Shown here piece after piece: positions 1 to 7,995 of a DNA stretch of 64,000 nt. The translations under genes and the position numbers were made by a program. The stretch covers positions 1-64,000 of the forward strand of contig DASYKY010000124.1 of the NCBI GenBank assembly GCA_035995025.1. The letters are read 5' to 3'. The notes under the pieces are model-generated. The model was not told the origin of the DNA and ran no database searches. It was given only the letters and a program-made list of their open reading frames with translations. Source of the DNA: Actinophytocola sp035995025. GTDB taxonomy: Bacteria > Actinomycetota > Actinomycetes > Mycobacteriales > Pseudonocardiaceae. The first letter of the stretch is position 1; the number at the start of each line of letters is the position of its first letter.

Positions 1-1
1 G

Positions 2-1945
2 GACTGGTGGCCGTGGTCGACCGAGGCGTTCGACGAGGCCCGGCGCCGGGACGTGCCGGTGATCATCTCGGTGGGGTATGCGGCCTGCCACTGGTGTCAC
101 GTCATGGCGCACGAGTCCTTCGAGGACGAGACGATCGCCAAGGTGATGAACGACAACTTTGTCGCGATCAAGGTTGATCGGGAGGAGCGGCCGGACGTGG
201 ACGCGGTCTACATGACCGCCACGCAGGCCATGACCGGCCAGGGCGGCTGGCCGATGACGTGCTTCCTCACCCCGGAAGGCGCGCCGTTCCACTGCGGCAC
301 CTACTACCCGCCCGCGCCGCGGCCGGGCATGCCGTCGTTCCGCCAGCTGCTGACGGCCGTCGACGAGGCGTGGACGAGCCGCGACGCCGACGTGCGCGAG
401 GCGGGCGGCCGCATCGTCGAGGAGCTGGCCAAGCAGACCGCCGCGCTGCCGGAGTCCACTGTGGACGCGGACGCGCTGGACGGGGCCGCGCTGGCGATGC
501 TGCCGGAGTACGACCGCAAGCACGGCGGTTTCGGTACCGCGCCGAAGTTCCCGCCGTCGATGGTGCTGGAGTTCCTGCTGCGCCACCACGAACGCACCGG
601 CTCGCTCGAGGCGTTGTCCATTGTGGAGGGCACCGCCGACGCGATGGCCGCTGGCGGCCTCTACGACCAGCTCGACGGCGGCTTCGCGCGGTACAGCGTC
701 GATGCGGGCTGGGTGGTGCCGCACTTCGAGAAGATGTTGTACGACAACGCGTTGCTGCTGCGGCTGTACACGCACCTGGCGCTGCGCACGGGGTCGGCGC
801 GACATCGCGAGGTGGCGTCGCAGACCGCGGAGTTCCTGCTTCGCCGGCTGCGCACGGCCGACGGTGGCTTCGCGGCGTCGCTGGACGCGGACACCGACGG
901 TGTCGAGGGCCTGACGTACGCGTGGACGCCGGACCAGCTCACGGAGGTGCTCGGCGCGGACGACGGTGCGTGGGCGGCGGACCTGCTGGGCGTGACGGCG
1001 GCCGGCACGTTCGAGCACGGCACGTCGACCCTGCGCATGCTGCGCGAGCCGGAGGTGCCCGCGCGGTGGAGCCGGGCGCGCGAACGCCTGCTGATCGCGC
1101 GGGACGCCCGGCCGCAGCCGGGCCGGGACGACAAGGTGGTCACGGCCTGGAACGGCCTGGCGATCGGCGCCCTGGCGTACGCGGGCGCCGCGTTCGCCGT
1201 GCCCGACTGGACCGCGGCGGCGAACGCGGCGGCCGAGCTGGTCACCGACCTGCACCTGGTGGACGGTCGCCTGCGCCGCGCCTCCCGCGACGGCAAGGTG
1301 GGGACGGCGTCCGGCGTGCTGGAGGACTACGGCTGCCTGGCGGATGGCCTGCTCGCGTTGCACCAGGCCACGGGCGCCCCGCGCTGGCTGGACGCGGCGG
1401 TGTCGCTGCTGGACACGGCGCTGTCCCACTTCACCGATTCGTCGGCACCAGGCGCCTTCCACGACACAGCAGACGATGCCGATGCCCTGGTATGGCGCCC
1501 ATCGGACCCCAGTGACAACGCGAGCCCGTCGGGCGCGTCGGCGACCGCGGGCGCGCTGCTGACGGCGTCGGCGCTGGTGGGCCCGGACCGCGCGGGGACG
1601 TATCGGGACGCGGCCGCCCAGGCCGTGGCGCGGGCGGGGATGCTGGCGTCGCGAGCGCCGAGGTTCGCCGGCCACTGGCTGTCGGTGGCCGAGGCGCTGG
1701 TCCAGGGCCCGGTGCAGGTAGCCATAGTCGGCGAACCAGGCGACGACCGCCGCGAGGCCCTCGTCGACGCGGCAGTCCGCCACGCCCCCGGAGGCGCGGT
1801 AGTGCTGGCCGGTTCACCCGACGAGGTCCCCCTGCTGGCCGACCGCCCACTCATAGAGGGTTCCTCAGCGGCCTACGTATGCCACGGCTACGTCTGCAAC
1901 CGCCCTGTGACGGAAGTCGGCGAACTGCTGACCGCCCTACAGTGA
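2..1945 (+). CDS. Thioredoxin-domain protein, DUF255/YyaL family (5' end outside window)
   Basis: The frame is open from base 2, so the true start lies upstream; the first in-frame GTG (53) is internal because the family-conserved DWWPW region precedes it. An N-terminal thioredoxin-like fold is shown by the CHWC motif near residue 28 followed by HESFED. The remaining ~550 residues form the six-hairpin (glucosidase-like) domain of the YyaL/SSP411 family, with PHFEKML and KVVTAWNGL motifs. About 40 N-terminal residues are missing against the usual ~670. The exact substrate is unknown for the family; a redox or sugar-related role is only inferred. Rv1084 of M. tuberculosis, which I recall as the orthologue, also lies near hemolysin III and Z-prenyltransferase genes, as here. 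Confidence 0.93.
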   Translation, partial: DWWPWSTEAFDEARRRDVPVIISVGYAACHWCHVMAHESFEDETIAKVMNDNFVAIKVDREERPDVDAVYMTATQAMTGQGGWPMTCFLTPEGAPFHCGTYYPPAPRPGMPSFRQLLTAVDEAWTSRDADVREAGGRIVEELAKQTAALPESTVDADALDGAALAMLPEYDRKHGGFGTAPKFPPSMVLEFLLRHHERTGSLEALSIVEGTADAMAAGGLYDQLDGGFARYSVDAGWVVPHFEKMLYDNALLLRLYTHLALRTGSARHREVASQTAEFLLRRLRTADGGFAASLDADTDGVEGLTYAWTPDQLTEVLGADDGAWAADLLGVTAAGTFEHGTSTLRMLREPEVPARWSRARERLLIARDARPQPGRDDKVVTAWNGLAIGALAYAGAAFAVPDWTAAANAAAELVTDLHLVDGRLRRASRDGKVGTASGVLEDYGCLADGLLALHQATGAPRWLDAAVSLLDTALSHFTDSSAPGAFHDTADDADALVWRPSDPSDNASPSGASATAGALLTASALVGPDRAGTYRDAAAQAVARAGMLASRAPRFAGHWLSVAEALVQGPVQVAIVGEPGDDRREALVDAAVRHAPGGAVVLAGSPDEVPLLADRPLIEGSSAAYVCHGYVCNRPVTEVGELLTALQ

Positions 1946-2712
1946 CCGGCGATTGCTCCCCGCCCCGCAGCGAGCCGGCAGCTGGTCACCGCTCAGCCCC
2001 GGAGCCGATCGGGCTTCGTCCTGAGCCATCGTGACCTGGCCGCAGCCCCCCACTGAGGAACTGACAGCGTCTCTCTCACCGGCACGGCTGATCTGCGCCC
2101 TCCGCCGAGGAACCGACAGCACCTCCCGCCGGCACGGTGGCCTACGCCTCTCCCGCCCCAGCTTCTCGGCCCTCCCGCCGGCTCGCCTGCGCTCTCCCTC
2201 TCCCAGCTCCCAGCTCTCGGCCCGCTCCCGCGGTGCAGCGCGCCGGCCCTCTTCGGTCGTCGGTCCGCGTTCGCAGCGCGCCGGCCCTCTCTCCGGTCGT
2301 CGGCCCGCTCTCGCCGGGCGCCGTTCGCCTGCGGTAGTTCCTCCTTGGCCGCCGAGCCGGGTCAGCGGGTCGCCGCTTCGCCCGCGAGCCAAGGGAGCTG
2401 GTCGCCGCTCCGTTCCCGCGCCGGCGAGCCGATCATCGCCCGCCCTGAGTCGCCATGACCTGGTCACAGCCCTCCGCTGAGAGCCCCGTCAGCCACTCGC
2501 CCCGCCCCTGTCGGTCCTCGTCAGTATCGTGGATTTCGGGGGGCCGGAGGCTACCGTTGATCATGAAAAGGCGCCCACAACCTGGGGATCTGCCGCCCAT
2601 GCCTGGACCCCGGATCGCGCCCCACGAATTCCGCCCCCGGCGAACCTTGTGGCGTAAGCACGACGAGGCGAGTAACTCTGTAATCATGTAAGTCAGCCAA
2701 CTGGAGGCTGTC
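1946..2712. repeat. Gene-free region of degenerate direct repeats
   Basis: No credible gene is seen in these 767 bases; long open frames exist on both strands but they are low-complexity (Arg/Ser/Pro) and have no family resemblance. A block at about 1965-2060 recurs, roughly three quarters identical, at about 2381-2491; both contain GAGCCGATC and TGACCTGG followed by a CCGCTGAG-like end. Shorter repeats lie between them: GAGGAACTGACAGC at 2055 and GAGGAACCGACAGC at 2107, and GCGCGCCGGCCCTCT at about 2237 and 2276. The last ~200 bases (2500-2712) are less repetitive and should carry the promoter of the next gene. Confidence 0.6.
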
Positions 2713-3342
2713 ATGTTCGGAAGTTGCGGGGTGGATTACATGGGTCCGAGAGGGCATCGCTGGGGTCCGGGTCGCGGTTGGGGCGGGCCGGGAGGTCGCG
2801 GCCGCGGCCGGGGCGGCTGGCAACAGGCCGACCTGCCGTCCGCGGACGACGCGTCGGCGTGGTTCGCCGGTCGCCTGCCGGAAGGCTGGTTCACCGAGTC
2901 GCCGATGGTCGTGGTCGACCGCGAGGAGATCACCGTCGTCGGCCAGCTCCCGCCCCCGGAGGGCGAGTTCGAGGACGACGCGGCCCGCGCGGCCGCCGAG
3001 TCGGGCCGCATCAGCCGCTTCCGCGAGGAGACTCGCGACGAGCGGATCGAGATCGCGAGGCAGGCCGAGCACCGCTACGGCCGCAAGGTCGCGTGGGGCG
3101 CCAAGATCGGCGACACCGAGGAGCTGTTCACGACCCTGTCGGTCCCGGTGATGACCCGGCTGCGGCAGGAGGAGCGCCTGATCCTCGACACCCTCGTCGA
3201 CGCGGGCGTCGCGCGTTCGCGCTCCGAGGCCCTCGCCTGGGCGGTCCGCCTGGTGGGCGAACACGCCGACGAGTGGCTCAGCTCCCTGCGCGAGGCAATG
3301 TCCAAGGTGGACGACCTGCGCGCTGAGGGCCCAGAGCTCTGA
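2713..3342 (+). CDS. Conserved hypothetical protein with ribbon-helix-helix-like C-terminus
   Basis: The ATG at 2713 has a GGAGG ribosome binding site ten bases upstream. The 209-residue product starts with a Gly/Arg-rich tail (residues ~8-35, many RG and GG pairs). A charged central part follows. The C-terminal ~70 residues read VPVMTRLRQEERLILDTLVDAG followed by RSRSEALAWAVRL. That arrangement of a basic strand, a helix and the conserved 'RSEAL' turn is typical of ribbon-helix-helix or antitoxin-like DNA-binding folds. I do not recognise a named family. The Gly-Arg tail could bind nucleic acid; this is inference. A strong hairpin follows at 3356-3390. Confidence 0.8.
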   Translation: MFGSCGVDYMGPRGHRWGPGRGWGGPGGRGRGRGGWQQADLPSADDASAWFAGRLPEGWFTESPMVVVDREEITVVGQLPPPEGEFEDDAARAAAESGRISRFREETRDERIEIARQAEHRYGRKVAWGAKIGDTEELFTTLSVPVMTRLRQEERLILDTLVDAGVARSRSEALAWAVRLVGEHADEWLSSLREAMSKVDDLRAEGPEL

Positions 3343-3355
3343 GCGACCCCGGCCC

Positions 3356-3390
3356 GCGCGGTCAGGACCCGACTGGGGTCCTGACCGCGC
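3356..3390 (+). terminator. 14-bp perfect hairpin after the RHH-like gene
   Basis: GCGCGGTCAGGACC (3356-3369) pairs perfectly with GGTCCTGACCGCGC (3377-3390) around a 7-base loop, 14 bases after the stop codon at 3342. There is no T-tract, which is usual for actinobacterial intrinsic terminators. Confidence 0.75.
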
Positions 3391-3394
3391 TGCC

Positions 3395-3881
3395 ATTTCC
3401 GAACGCCACGCCGCCTTCGCGAACGCGGAGTGCGTCCGCTTCTCGTGGCCCCTGACCGAGCGGTGGCCCACGTGATGTCGCGCTTCGAGGCAGAGGAGAT
3501 GTCCCGCCACAAAGGCGAGGAACTGAACCTGGCGATCACCGTGTCCAACGCGATCCAGGGCGGCAGCTCGTTGTACGCGGTGAACCTCGCCGAGGCCCGC
3601 GCGTCGTGGGCTACTGGCTGGCCCCGTCGGCGCGCGGCCGCGGCCTCGCCACCAGAACCGTTCGCCTGCCGGCCCAATGGGCGTTCACGCGGCTGTCGAT
3701 CGCCCGTCTGGAGCTGACGTGCGCCCCGGACAACATCGCGTCCCAGCGAACAGCCGAACGGTGCGGCTTCACCCGCGAGGGCGTGCTGCGCTCCCACATC
3801 CCGTTTCGGGGCGGCCGTCGCGACACAGTGGTCTTCGGTCTCCTGCCCGGAGAACCACGCCACGATCAGTTCGTACTGTGA
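3395..3881 (+). pseudogene. GNAT-family N-acetyltransferase, broken by two frameshifts
   Basis: The product of a RimJ/RimL-type acetyltransferase can be followed through all three plus-strand frames in order. One frame gives ANAECVRFSWPLTE (about 3419-3460) and stops at the TGA at 3473. The next gives EEMSRHKGEELNLAIT and SLYAVNLAEARAS (about 3480-3605). The third gives GYWLAPSARGRGLAT, with the acetyl-CoA loop, through AERCGFTREGVLRSH to the stop at 3881. Two separate frameshifts near 3465 and 3605 are needed to join them. The acetyl-CoA binding R/Q-x-x-G-x-G/A pattern (ARGRGLA) is intact, so decay is recent or the breaks are sequencing errors. Nothing replaces it nearby. Confidence 0.8.
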
Positions 3882-3885
3882 ACGA

Positions 3886-4482
3886 ATGAAACCTGTGTCG
3901 ATCGACGCGCTCGGCGACGGAGGCTCGGAGGAGCCGCGCTGGCACCGTCCGACGTTGGTCGTTGTCGGTGGTCTGCCGGCAACCGGCAAGACGACTGTCT
4001 CTCGGGCAGCGGCGGGAAAAGCCGGCGCGGCTTGTCTCCGTATCGACACGATCGAGCAAGCCGTCACCCGGTTCGCGGCCAGGGAGAACTCGGCCGAGGC
4101 GTTGCGCCACGCCGTCAGCTGGGGGCTCGGATACGACGTTGCCTACGCCGTGGCCAAGGACCTGCTTCGCCAGGGATCGCACGTGTTCGCGGAATGCGTG
4201 AACCCGATGAAGATCACCCGAGATGCCTGGCGGGACGTGGCGGAGACGACCGGCGCCCACCTGGTCGAGGTGGAGCTGGTGTGTTCGGACCCTGCCGAGC
4301 ACGAGCGACGAGCGACCACCCGCTCGGTCGACATCCCGGACCTGGTCCTGCCGACCTGGGCGGACATCCTCGAGCGCGAGTACGAGCCGTGGGACCGCCC
4401 GCATGTCGTGCTGGACACGGCCGGGAAGCCGGCCGAGGACACGATCGCCGCACTGTGCGAGGCGCTCGGCATCATCGGCTGA
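3886..4482 (+). CDS. P-loop kinase of the AAA_33/predicted-kinase family
   Basis: The 198-residue product has a Walker A motif GGLPATGKT at residues 28-36 directly after a beta strand (TLVVVGG). A small-molecule kinase-like core follows, with LRIDTIEQAV (the Asp where these kinases bind substrate) and a lid region rich in Arg (HERRATTRSVDIPDL). Size and motifs match the 'AAA family ATPase / predicted kinase' group related to chloramphenicol phosphotransferase and zeta toxin. Known members phosphorylate small molecules or nucleotides, but the substrate here cannot be read. The ATG at 3886 lies 5 bases after the stop of the broken acetyltransferase, so the two were probably once co-transcribed. 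Confidence 0.82.
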   Translation: MKPVSIDALGDGGSEEPRWHRPTLVVVGGLPATGKTTVSRAAAGKAGAACLRIDTIEQAVTRFAARENSAEALRHAVSWGLGYDVAYAVAKDLLRQGSHVFAECVNPMKITRDAWRDVAETTGAHLVEVELVCSDPAEHERRATTRSVDIPDLVLPTWADILEREYEPWDRPHVVLDTAGKPAEDTIAALCEALGIIG

Positions 4483-4497
4483 GGACCAACTACGCGC

Positions 4498-4851
4498 TCA
4501 GCCGGAGAACCCGGTGATCTTCTGCGGCGTCACCCGGATCATGAACCGGCGCACCTCTTCCGGCTCGGGTGGCGGGTCCTCGCCGAGGTACTTCTGAGAT
4601 AGCTTGCGCGGCAACGACTTCTCCCGGTCCTCGATGAGTTCGACGGTGCCGCGGATGTTCACGGACTGGTACCCGTTCGCCGCGTCGAGAACGGTGAGGC
4701 TGGCTCGAGGGTCGCGGGCGAGGTTGCGCGCCTTCTGGCGCTCGACCGTGGTCGAGAACAGCACCGCGTCTCCGTCTCTGAGGATCCAGACCACCGAGGT
4801 CTGCGGCCCGCCGTCGGGGTTCAGCGTCGCGACGGTGGCGAAGTTCCTCAC
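4498..4851 (-). CDS. PPOX-class F420-dependent oxidoreductase-like protein
   Basis: The 117-residue protein has the split-barrel flavin-binding pattern NFATVATLNPDGGPQTSVVW followed by FSTTVERQKARNLARDPRASL, typical of Rv1155/PNPOx-like enzymes. These bind F420 or FMN and reduce small substrates. The chosen start is GTG at 4851, giving an N-terminus about 10-15 residues shorter than most relatives; the frame remains open upstream (AVRTLGRE) but has no clear start codon. It ends 15 bases from the convergent kinase gene. A role in quinone or xenobiotic reduction is inference from the family. Confidence 0.85.
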   Translation of the reverse strand: MRNFATVATLNPDGGPQTSVVWILRDGDAVLFSTTVERQKARNLARDPRASLTVLDAANGYQSVNIRGTVELIEDREKSLPRKLSQKYLGEDPPPEPEEVRRFMIRVTPQKITGFSG

Positions 4852-4950
4852 CTCTCTGCCGAGCGTTCGAACAGCACTACTTGTTGCGAACAGATGCGCA
4901 GGCCGATTCCTTCCTGTTGCGGGACCGAGGATCCTGCGCGAGAAGCGGTG

Positions 4951-5205
4951 CTAGCGTGTCTGACGCCTCGTCGCCGGTGGTGGCCAGGGTTGTTCGAGCA
5001 GTTGCCGTGCTTCAGCCACGATCCGCTCGCGAAAGCCCGCCGGCGGGTCGACTCCCGCAGGCCAGTCGTCGAGTTGGATGATGTCGCCGATCAGGGGGTT
5101 GAGCGCGTCCGGGTAGCCCAGTTCGCGGCACTCCGTCCGGATGCGTCGTCCACCCTCCTCGGGCGGAGCCGACCTGGTAGCCGGTCCGCTCGTCGAGGAG
5201 TGTTC
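4951..5205 (-). pseudogene. Remnant of an unidentified minus-strand gene
   Basis: The minus strand carries a frame with protein-like composition from about 5205 down to the TAG at 4951-4953. It includes ECRELGYPDALNPLIGDIIQ and LDDWPAGVDPPAGFRER. No ATG, GTG or TTG precedes this segment in frame; a TGA lies just upstream (about 5206-5208), and a GTG-started piece (5209) in another frame could be the original beginning. I therefore read it as the 3' half of a decayed gene. I do not recognise the family. The surrounding 4852-5257 contains no other gene. Confidence 0.45.
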
Positions 5206-5257
5206 TCACTGCTGGAGCCCATCCCGGCAGGTCCCACCCGGAAAGTAGGTCTTGTCA

Positions 5258-5641
5258 ATGGCATGCCGTGTCAGTGAGCTCGTGCTCGGTTGCCGCGACC
5301 TTGAGGTGCTGGCGCGGTTCTGGTGCGAGGTCCTGGACTTCGTAGTGCTCGGTCGCGGGGAGACCCACATCGGGATCGGGCCGCGCGAAGGGTTCGGCGG
5401 CCCGCAGCCGGTGATCGTCCTCATTCGCAGGGACGAGCCGGAGACGGGGAGGTCCCGGCTGAACTTCGACGTCAACGCCACTGACCGCGATCAGGACGCC
5501 GAACTCGAACGCCTCCTGAAGCTTGGGGCACGTCCGGCCGATGTCGGCCAGACCGGCGAGGAGCCCTGGCACGTCCTCGCCGACCCCGAAGGCAACGAGT
5601 TCTGCCTGCTCAAGGACCGCCTCAACCCACTCTCTAGGTGA
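5258..5641 (+). CDS. VOC-family (glyoxalase/bleomycin-resistance-like) protein
   Basis: The product has the two beta-alpha-beta-beta-beta modules of the vicinal oxygen chelate fold. The first is SELVLGCRDLEVLARFWCEVLDF; the second ends WHVLADPEGNEFCLL, the usual C-terminal metal-site strand. At 127 residues it is one full VOC unit. The ATG at 5258 is preferred over the TTG at 5252. Relatives in actinobacteria are mostly uncharacterised metal-dependent enzymes or drug-binding proteins; no substrate can be deduced. It ends 34 bases from the convergent hemolysin III gene. Confidence 0.85.
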   Translation: MACRVSELVLGCRDLEVLARFWCEVLDFVVLGRGETHIGIGPREGFGGPQPVIVLIRRDEPETGRSRLNFDVNATDRDQDAELERLLKLGARPADVGQTGEEPWHVLADPEGNEFCLLKDRLNPLSR

Positions 5642-5675
5642 CGGCCTGAGGCGTGATCGAACCAGCAAACCGCGG

Positions 5676-6344
5676 CTAGGCGTAGATGGCCAGCCAGATC
5701 GCGATGTAGTGGCTGATCGCGGCCAACACCGTGGCCGCGTGGAAGAACTCGTGGTGGGCGAAGACCCGGGGCCACGGGTTGGGCCAGCGGGTGGCGTAGA
5801 AGATCGCGCCCAGGGTGTAGAACGCGCCGCCCACCAGCAGCAGGACCAAGGCCGCCACGCCCGCGTGGTGGAGCAGCTCCGGCAGCACGAAGACGGCCAC
5901 CCAGCCCAGCGCGATGTAGATCGGCGTGCCCAGCCAGCGGGGGGCGTTCGGCCACAGCAGCTTCAGCGCCACGCCCAGGACCGCGCCCGACCAGACGATC
6001 GTGAGGACCACGTAGCCAGTCGGCTGGGACATGGCCAGCAGCGTGAACGGGGTGTACGTGCCGGCGATGAACAGGAAGATCATCGAGTGGTCCAGGCGCT
6101 TCATCCACGCCCGCACCGTCAGGCTCACCCACCATCGGCGGTGGTACAGCGCGCTCACGCCGAACAGGCCCAGCACGGTCGCTCCGTACACGGCCGTCGC
6201 CCAGCCGGCGGTGGCCGACACCGTCGCCGCTGATACCGCGATCAGAACAGCGCAGGTAGCCACCGAGACCAGGAACGACCAGTAGTGGATCACGCCGCGC
6301 AGGCGTGGTTTCACGGGTCGGGGGTTCAGGGTCGCGGCTGTCAC
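5676..6344 (-). CDS. trhA: Hemolysin III / PAQR-family membrane protein
   Basis: The 222-residue protein has about seven transmembrane segments and the PAQR signature residues. SALYHRRWW (the Ser-x3-His motif) and KRLDHSMIFLFIAGTYTP lie in the first half. AHHEFFHAATVLAAISHY, with the C-terminal His cluster that binds zinc in PAQR proteins, lies near the end. The GTG at 6344 is the start. Bacterial members are called hemolysin III, but membrane-homeostasis roles are better supported than lysis. Its position beside the cis-prenyltransferase matches Rv1085c-Rv1086, as I recall them. Confidence 0.92.
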   Translation of the reverse strand: MTAATLNPRPVKPRLRGVIHYWSFLVSVATCAVLIAVSAATVSATAGWATAVYGATVLGLFGVSALYHRRWWVSLTVRAWMKRLDHSMIFLFIAGTYTPFTLLAMSQPTGYVVLTIVWSGAVLGVALKLLWPNAPRWLGTPIYIALGWVAVFVLPELLHHAGVAALVLLLVGGAFYTLGAIFYATRWPNPWPRVFAHHEFFHAATVLAAISHYIAIWLAIYA

Positions 6345-6396
6345 CCAGCCAGGTTACGGGACCGTAGGTTCGGGACGCCAAAACCTGTGAACCGCC

Positions 6397-6834
6397 TCAC
6401 GACCAGCCCACCACCTCACGATGTTCGACCGCCAGGCACCGGTCCATCACCACGTCCAGCCCGCCCACGGCCGCGATCGACGCCCCGGACGGACTGATCA
6501 CACCCAGCTGCAGCCACAGCGCACCCGCCCCCGCCGCGACCGCCGAACGGGCGATCGCCGGGACGTGCACCGGGCGGCGGAAAACGTCCACTATGTCCAC
6601 CGGCTCGGGCAGGTCGGCCAGCGACGCGTACGCCGGCAGCCCCTCCCACGACGATAGGTGCGGGTTCACCGGCAGGATCCGCAGCCCCGCCCGCCGCAGG
6701 TAGCGCGCCACCCCGAAGCTCGGCCGCCCCGGATCCGCCGACAGGCCGACCACGGCGACTGTCCGCGCCTCGCGCACCAGCCGCTCGATCACGGCCAGGT
6801 CCTGCCACCGGGGGTCGATGTCGGTCCGCTGCAT
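6397..6834 (-). CDS. CoA-binding domain protein (Rossmann fold, YccU-like)
   Basis: From ATG 6834 the frame encodes 145 residues. The N-terminal half has a CoA_binding Rossmann pattern, ARTVAVVGLSADPGRPSFGVARYL, followed by GLRILPVNP and a segment that ends PVDIVDVFRR. The C-terminal half has GALWLQLGVIS and VVMDRCLAVEHRE, both conserved in the family. The minus-strand frame extends far upstream but is the shadow of the prenyltransferase gene, so the ATG at 6834 is the start. It diverges from the prenyltransferase with only 48 bases between. Members bind CoA in structures; cellular function is unknown. Confidence 0.9.
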   Translation of the reverse strand: MQRTDIDPRWQDLAVIERLVREARTVAVVGLSADPGRPSFGVARYLRRAGLRILPVNPHLSSWEGLPAYASLADLPEPVDIVDVFRRPVHVPAIARSAVAAGAGALWLQLGVISPSGASIAAVGGLDVVMDRCLAVEHREVVGWS

Positions 6835-6882
6835 GAGTCCAGTGTGCCCTCCGCCCGGCCGCCCGGCGTAGCGTGCGGGGAC

Positions 6883-7674
6883 GTGACATCCGTCTGGCGG
6901 AGATTCCGCAGGAACGCCTCCAAGCTCGTCTACGGCATCTACGACAAGCGCCTCATCCAGCAGGCCGCGGGCCGCCACCCCAAGCACGTCGGCGTCGTGC
7001 TCGATGGCAACAGACGCTGGGCCCGCGAGGCGGGGTTCACCGACGTGGTCGACGGCCACCGGGCCGGGGCGAGCCGCATCGCCGAGCTGCTGAGCTGGTG
7101 CCGCGAGGCCCATGTGGACGTCGCGACGCTGTGGCTGCTGTCCACCGACAACGTGTCCCGCCCGCAGGAGGAGCTCGGCCCGCTGCTCAAGGTCATCGAG
7201 GGCCTCGTCGACGAGCTCGCCGAGGACGGCAACGCCTGGCGGCTGCGGATCATCGGGGCGCTCGATGTCCTGCCCGATGACACGGCCGCCCGTGTCGTCT
7301 CGGCCGCGCGGCGGACCGAGGGGCGCACGGGCATGGAGGTCAACATCGCGGTCGGCTACGGCGGGCGGCGGGAGATCGCCGACGCCGTGCGCAAGCTGCT
7401 CCAGCAGCACGCGGAGGAGGGGCGGACCATCGAGGAGCTGGTCGAGGTCCTCGACGTCGACCATATCGCCGAGCACCTGTACACCTCGGGCCAGCCGGAC
7501 CCGGACCTCGTCATCCGAACATCTGGTGAACAGCGGCTGTCCGGCTTCTTGCTCTGGCAGTCCGCGCATTCCGAGTTCTGGTTCACCGAGGCGTACTGGC
7601 CGGATTTCCGGCGCACCGACTTCCTGCGGGCGCTGCGCGACTACGCGATTCGCCATCGCAGGTTCGGTTCATAA
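6883..7674 (+). CDS. Short-chain cis-prenyltransferase (Z-polyprenyl diphosphate synthase)
   Basis: The GTG at 6883 gives 263 residues, the size of M. tuberculosis Rv1086, which makes (2Z,6E)-farnesyl diphosphate for decaprenyl phosphate. The cis-prenyltransferase signatures are all present: GVVLDGNRRWARE with the catalytic Asp (residues ~36-48), the Trp/His region DVVDGHRAG, and PDLVIRTSGEQRLSGFLLWQ with FTEAYWPDF near the end. The enzyme supplies a lipid carrier precursor for cell-wall polymers. Whether it makes C15 or a longer chain cannot be told from motifs alone; length and synteny favour C15. Confidence 0.93.
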   Translation: MTSVWRRFRRNASKLVYGIYDKRLIQQAAGRHPKHVGVVLDGNRRWAREAGFTDVVDGHRAGASRIAELLSWCREAHVDVATLWLLSTDNVSRPQEELGPLLKVIEGLVDELAEDGNAWRLRIIGALDVLPDDTAARVVSAARRTEGRTGMEVNIAVGYGGRREIADAVRKLLQQHAEEGRTIEELVEVLDVDHIAEHLYTSGQPDPDLVIRTSGEQRLSGFLLWQSAHSEFWFTEAYWPDFRRTDFLRALRDYAIRHRRFGS

Positions 7675-7676
7675 AA

Positions 7677-7717
7677 ACGGCGCGGGCCCGGGAAATAGCA
7701 TCCCGGGCCCGCGCCGT
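7677..7717 (-). terminator. 17-bp perfect hairpin with T-run, convergent
   Basis: The arms at 7677-7693 and 7701-7717 (ACGGCGCGGGCCCGGGA and complement) are perfectly complementary around AATAGCA. Read on the minus strand it is followed by TTTTT, so it is a textbook intrinsic terminator for the small secreted protein gene and can also stop the plus-strand prenyltransferase transcript. Confidence 0.9.
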
Positions 7718-7734
7718 CAATTCGACGCGCGAAC

Positions 7735-7995
7735 TCAGCCGGCGAACGAGTTGGCGATCAGCGCCGGCGTGGTCGCGATGCCGGTGTAGGCGCCGGCCAC
7801 CAGGGAGGCCGCGCCGTAGCCGAGGGCGCCACCACCCAGGATGAAGGTGTTGTAGGCGTCCCCGAACGTCGGGTACGAGCCCTCCGACACCAGGCCCGGC
7901 AGCTCGTCCATCGGGTCCGCCGAGGCGATCGCCGGGGCGGCGATCATCGACAGTCCGACGGCGGCAAAGGCGGCGACGCCAAGCTTCTTCAGCAC
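7735..7995 (-). CDS. Small secreted protein of unknown function
   Basis: The GTG at 7995 is preceded by GAAGGAGAT, which fixes the start. The 86-residue product has a Sec signal (KKLGVAAFAAVGLSMIAAP) with cleavage after ASA (residues ~25). The mature ~60-residue chain begins DPMDELPGL and contains a Gly/Ala-rich hydrophobic segment. The pattern resembles small secreted actinobacterial proteins, such as chaplin-like or other surface peptides, but it has no cysteines and I do not recognise a family. It is followed by a strong terminator, suggesting a highly expressed single gene. Confidence 0.75.
   Translation of the reverse strand: MLKKLGVAAFAAVGLSMIAAPAIASADPMDELPGLVSEGSYPTFGDAYNTFILGGGALGYGAASLVAGAYTGIATTPALIANSFAG

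Noticed and set aside
1937..2480. Long overlapping open frames on both strands after the DUF255 gene
   Set aside because: They are Arg/Ser/Pro-rich composition artefacts over direct repeats, with no matching start signal.
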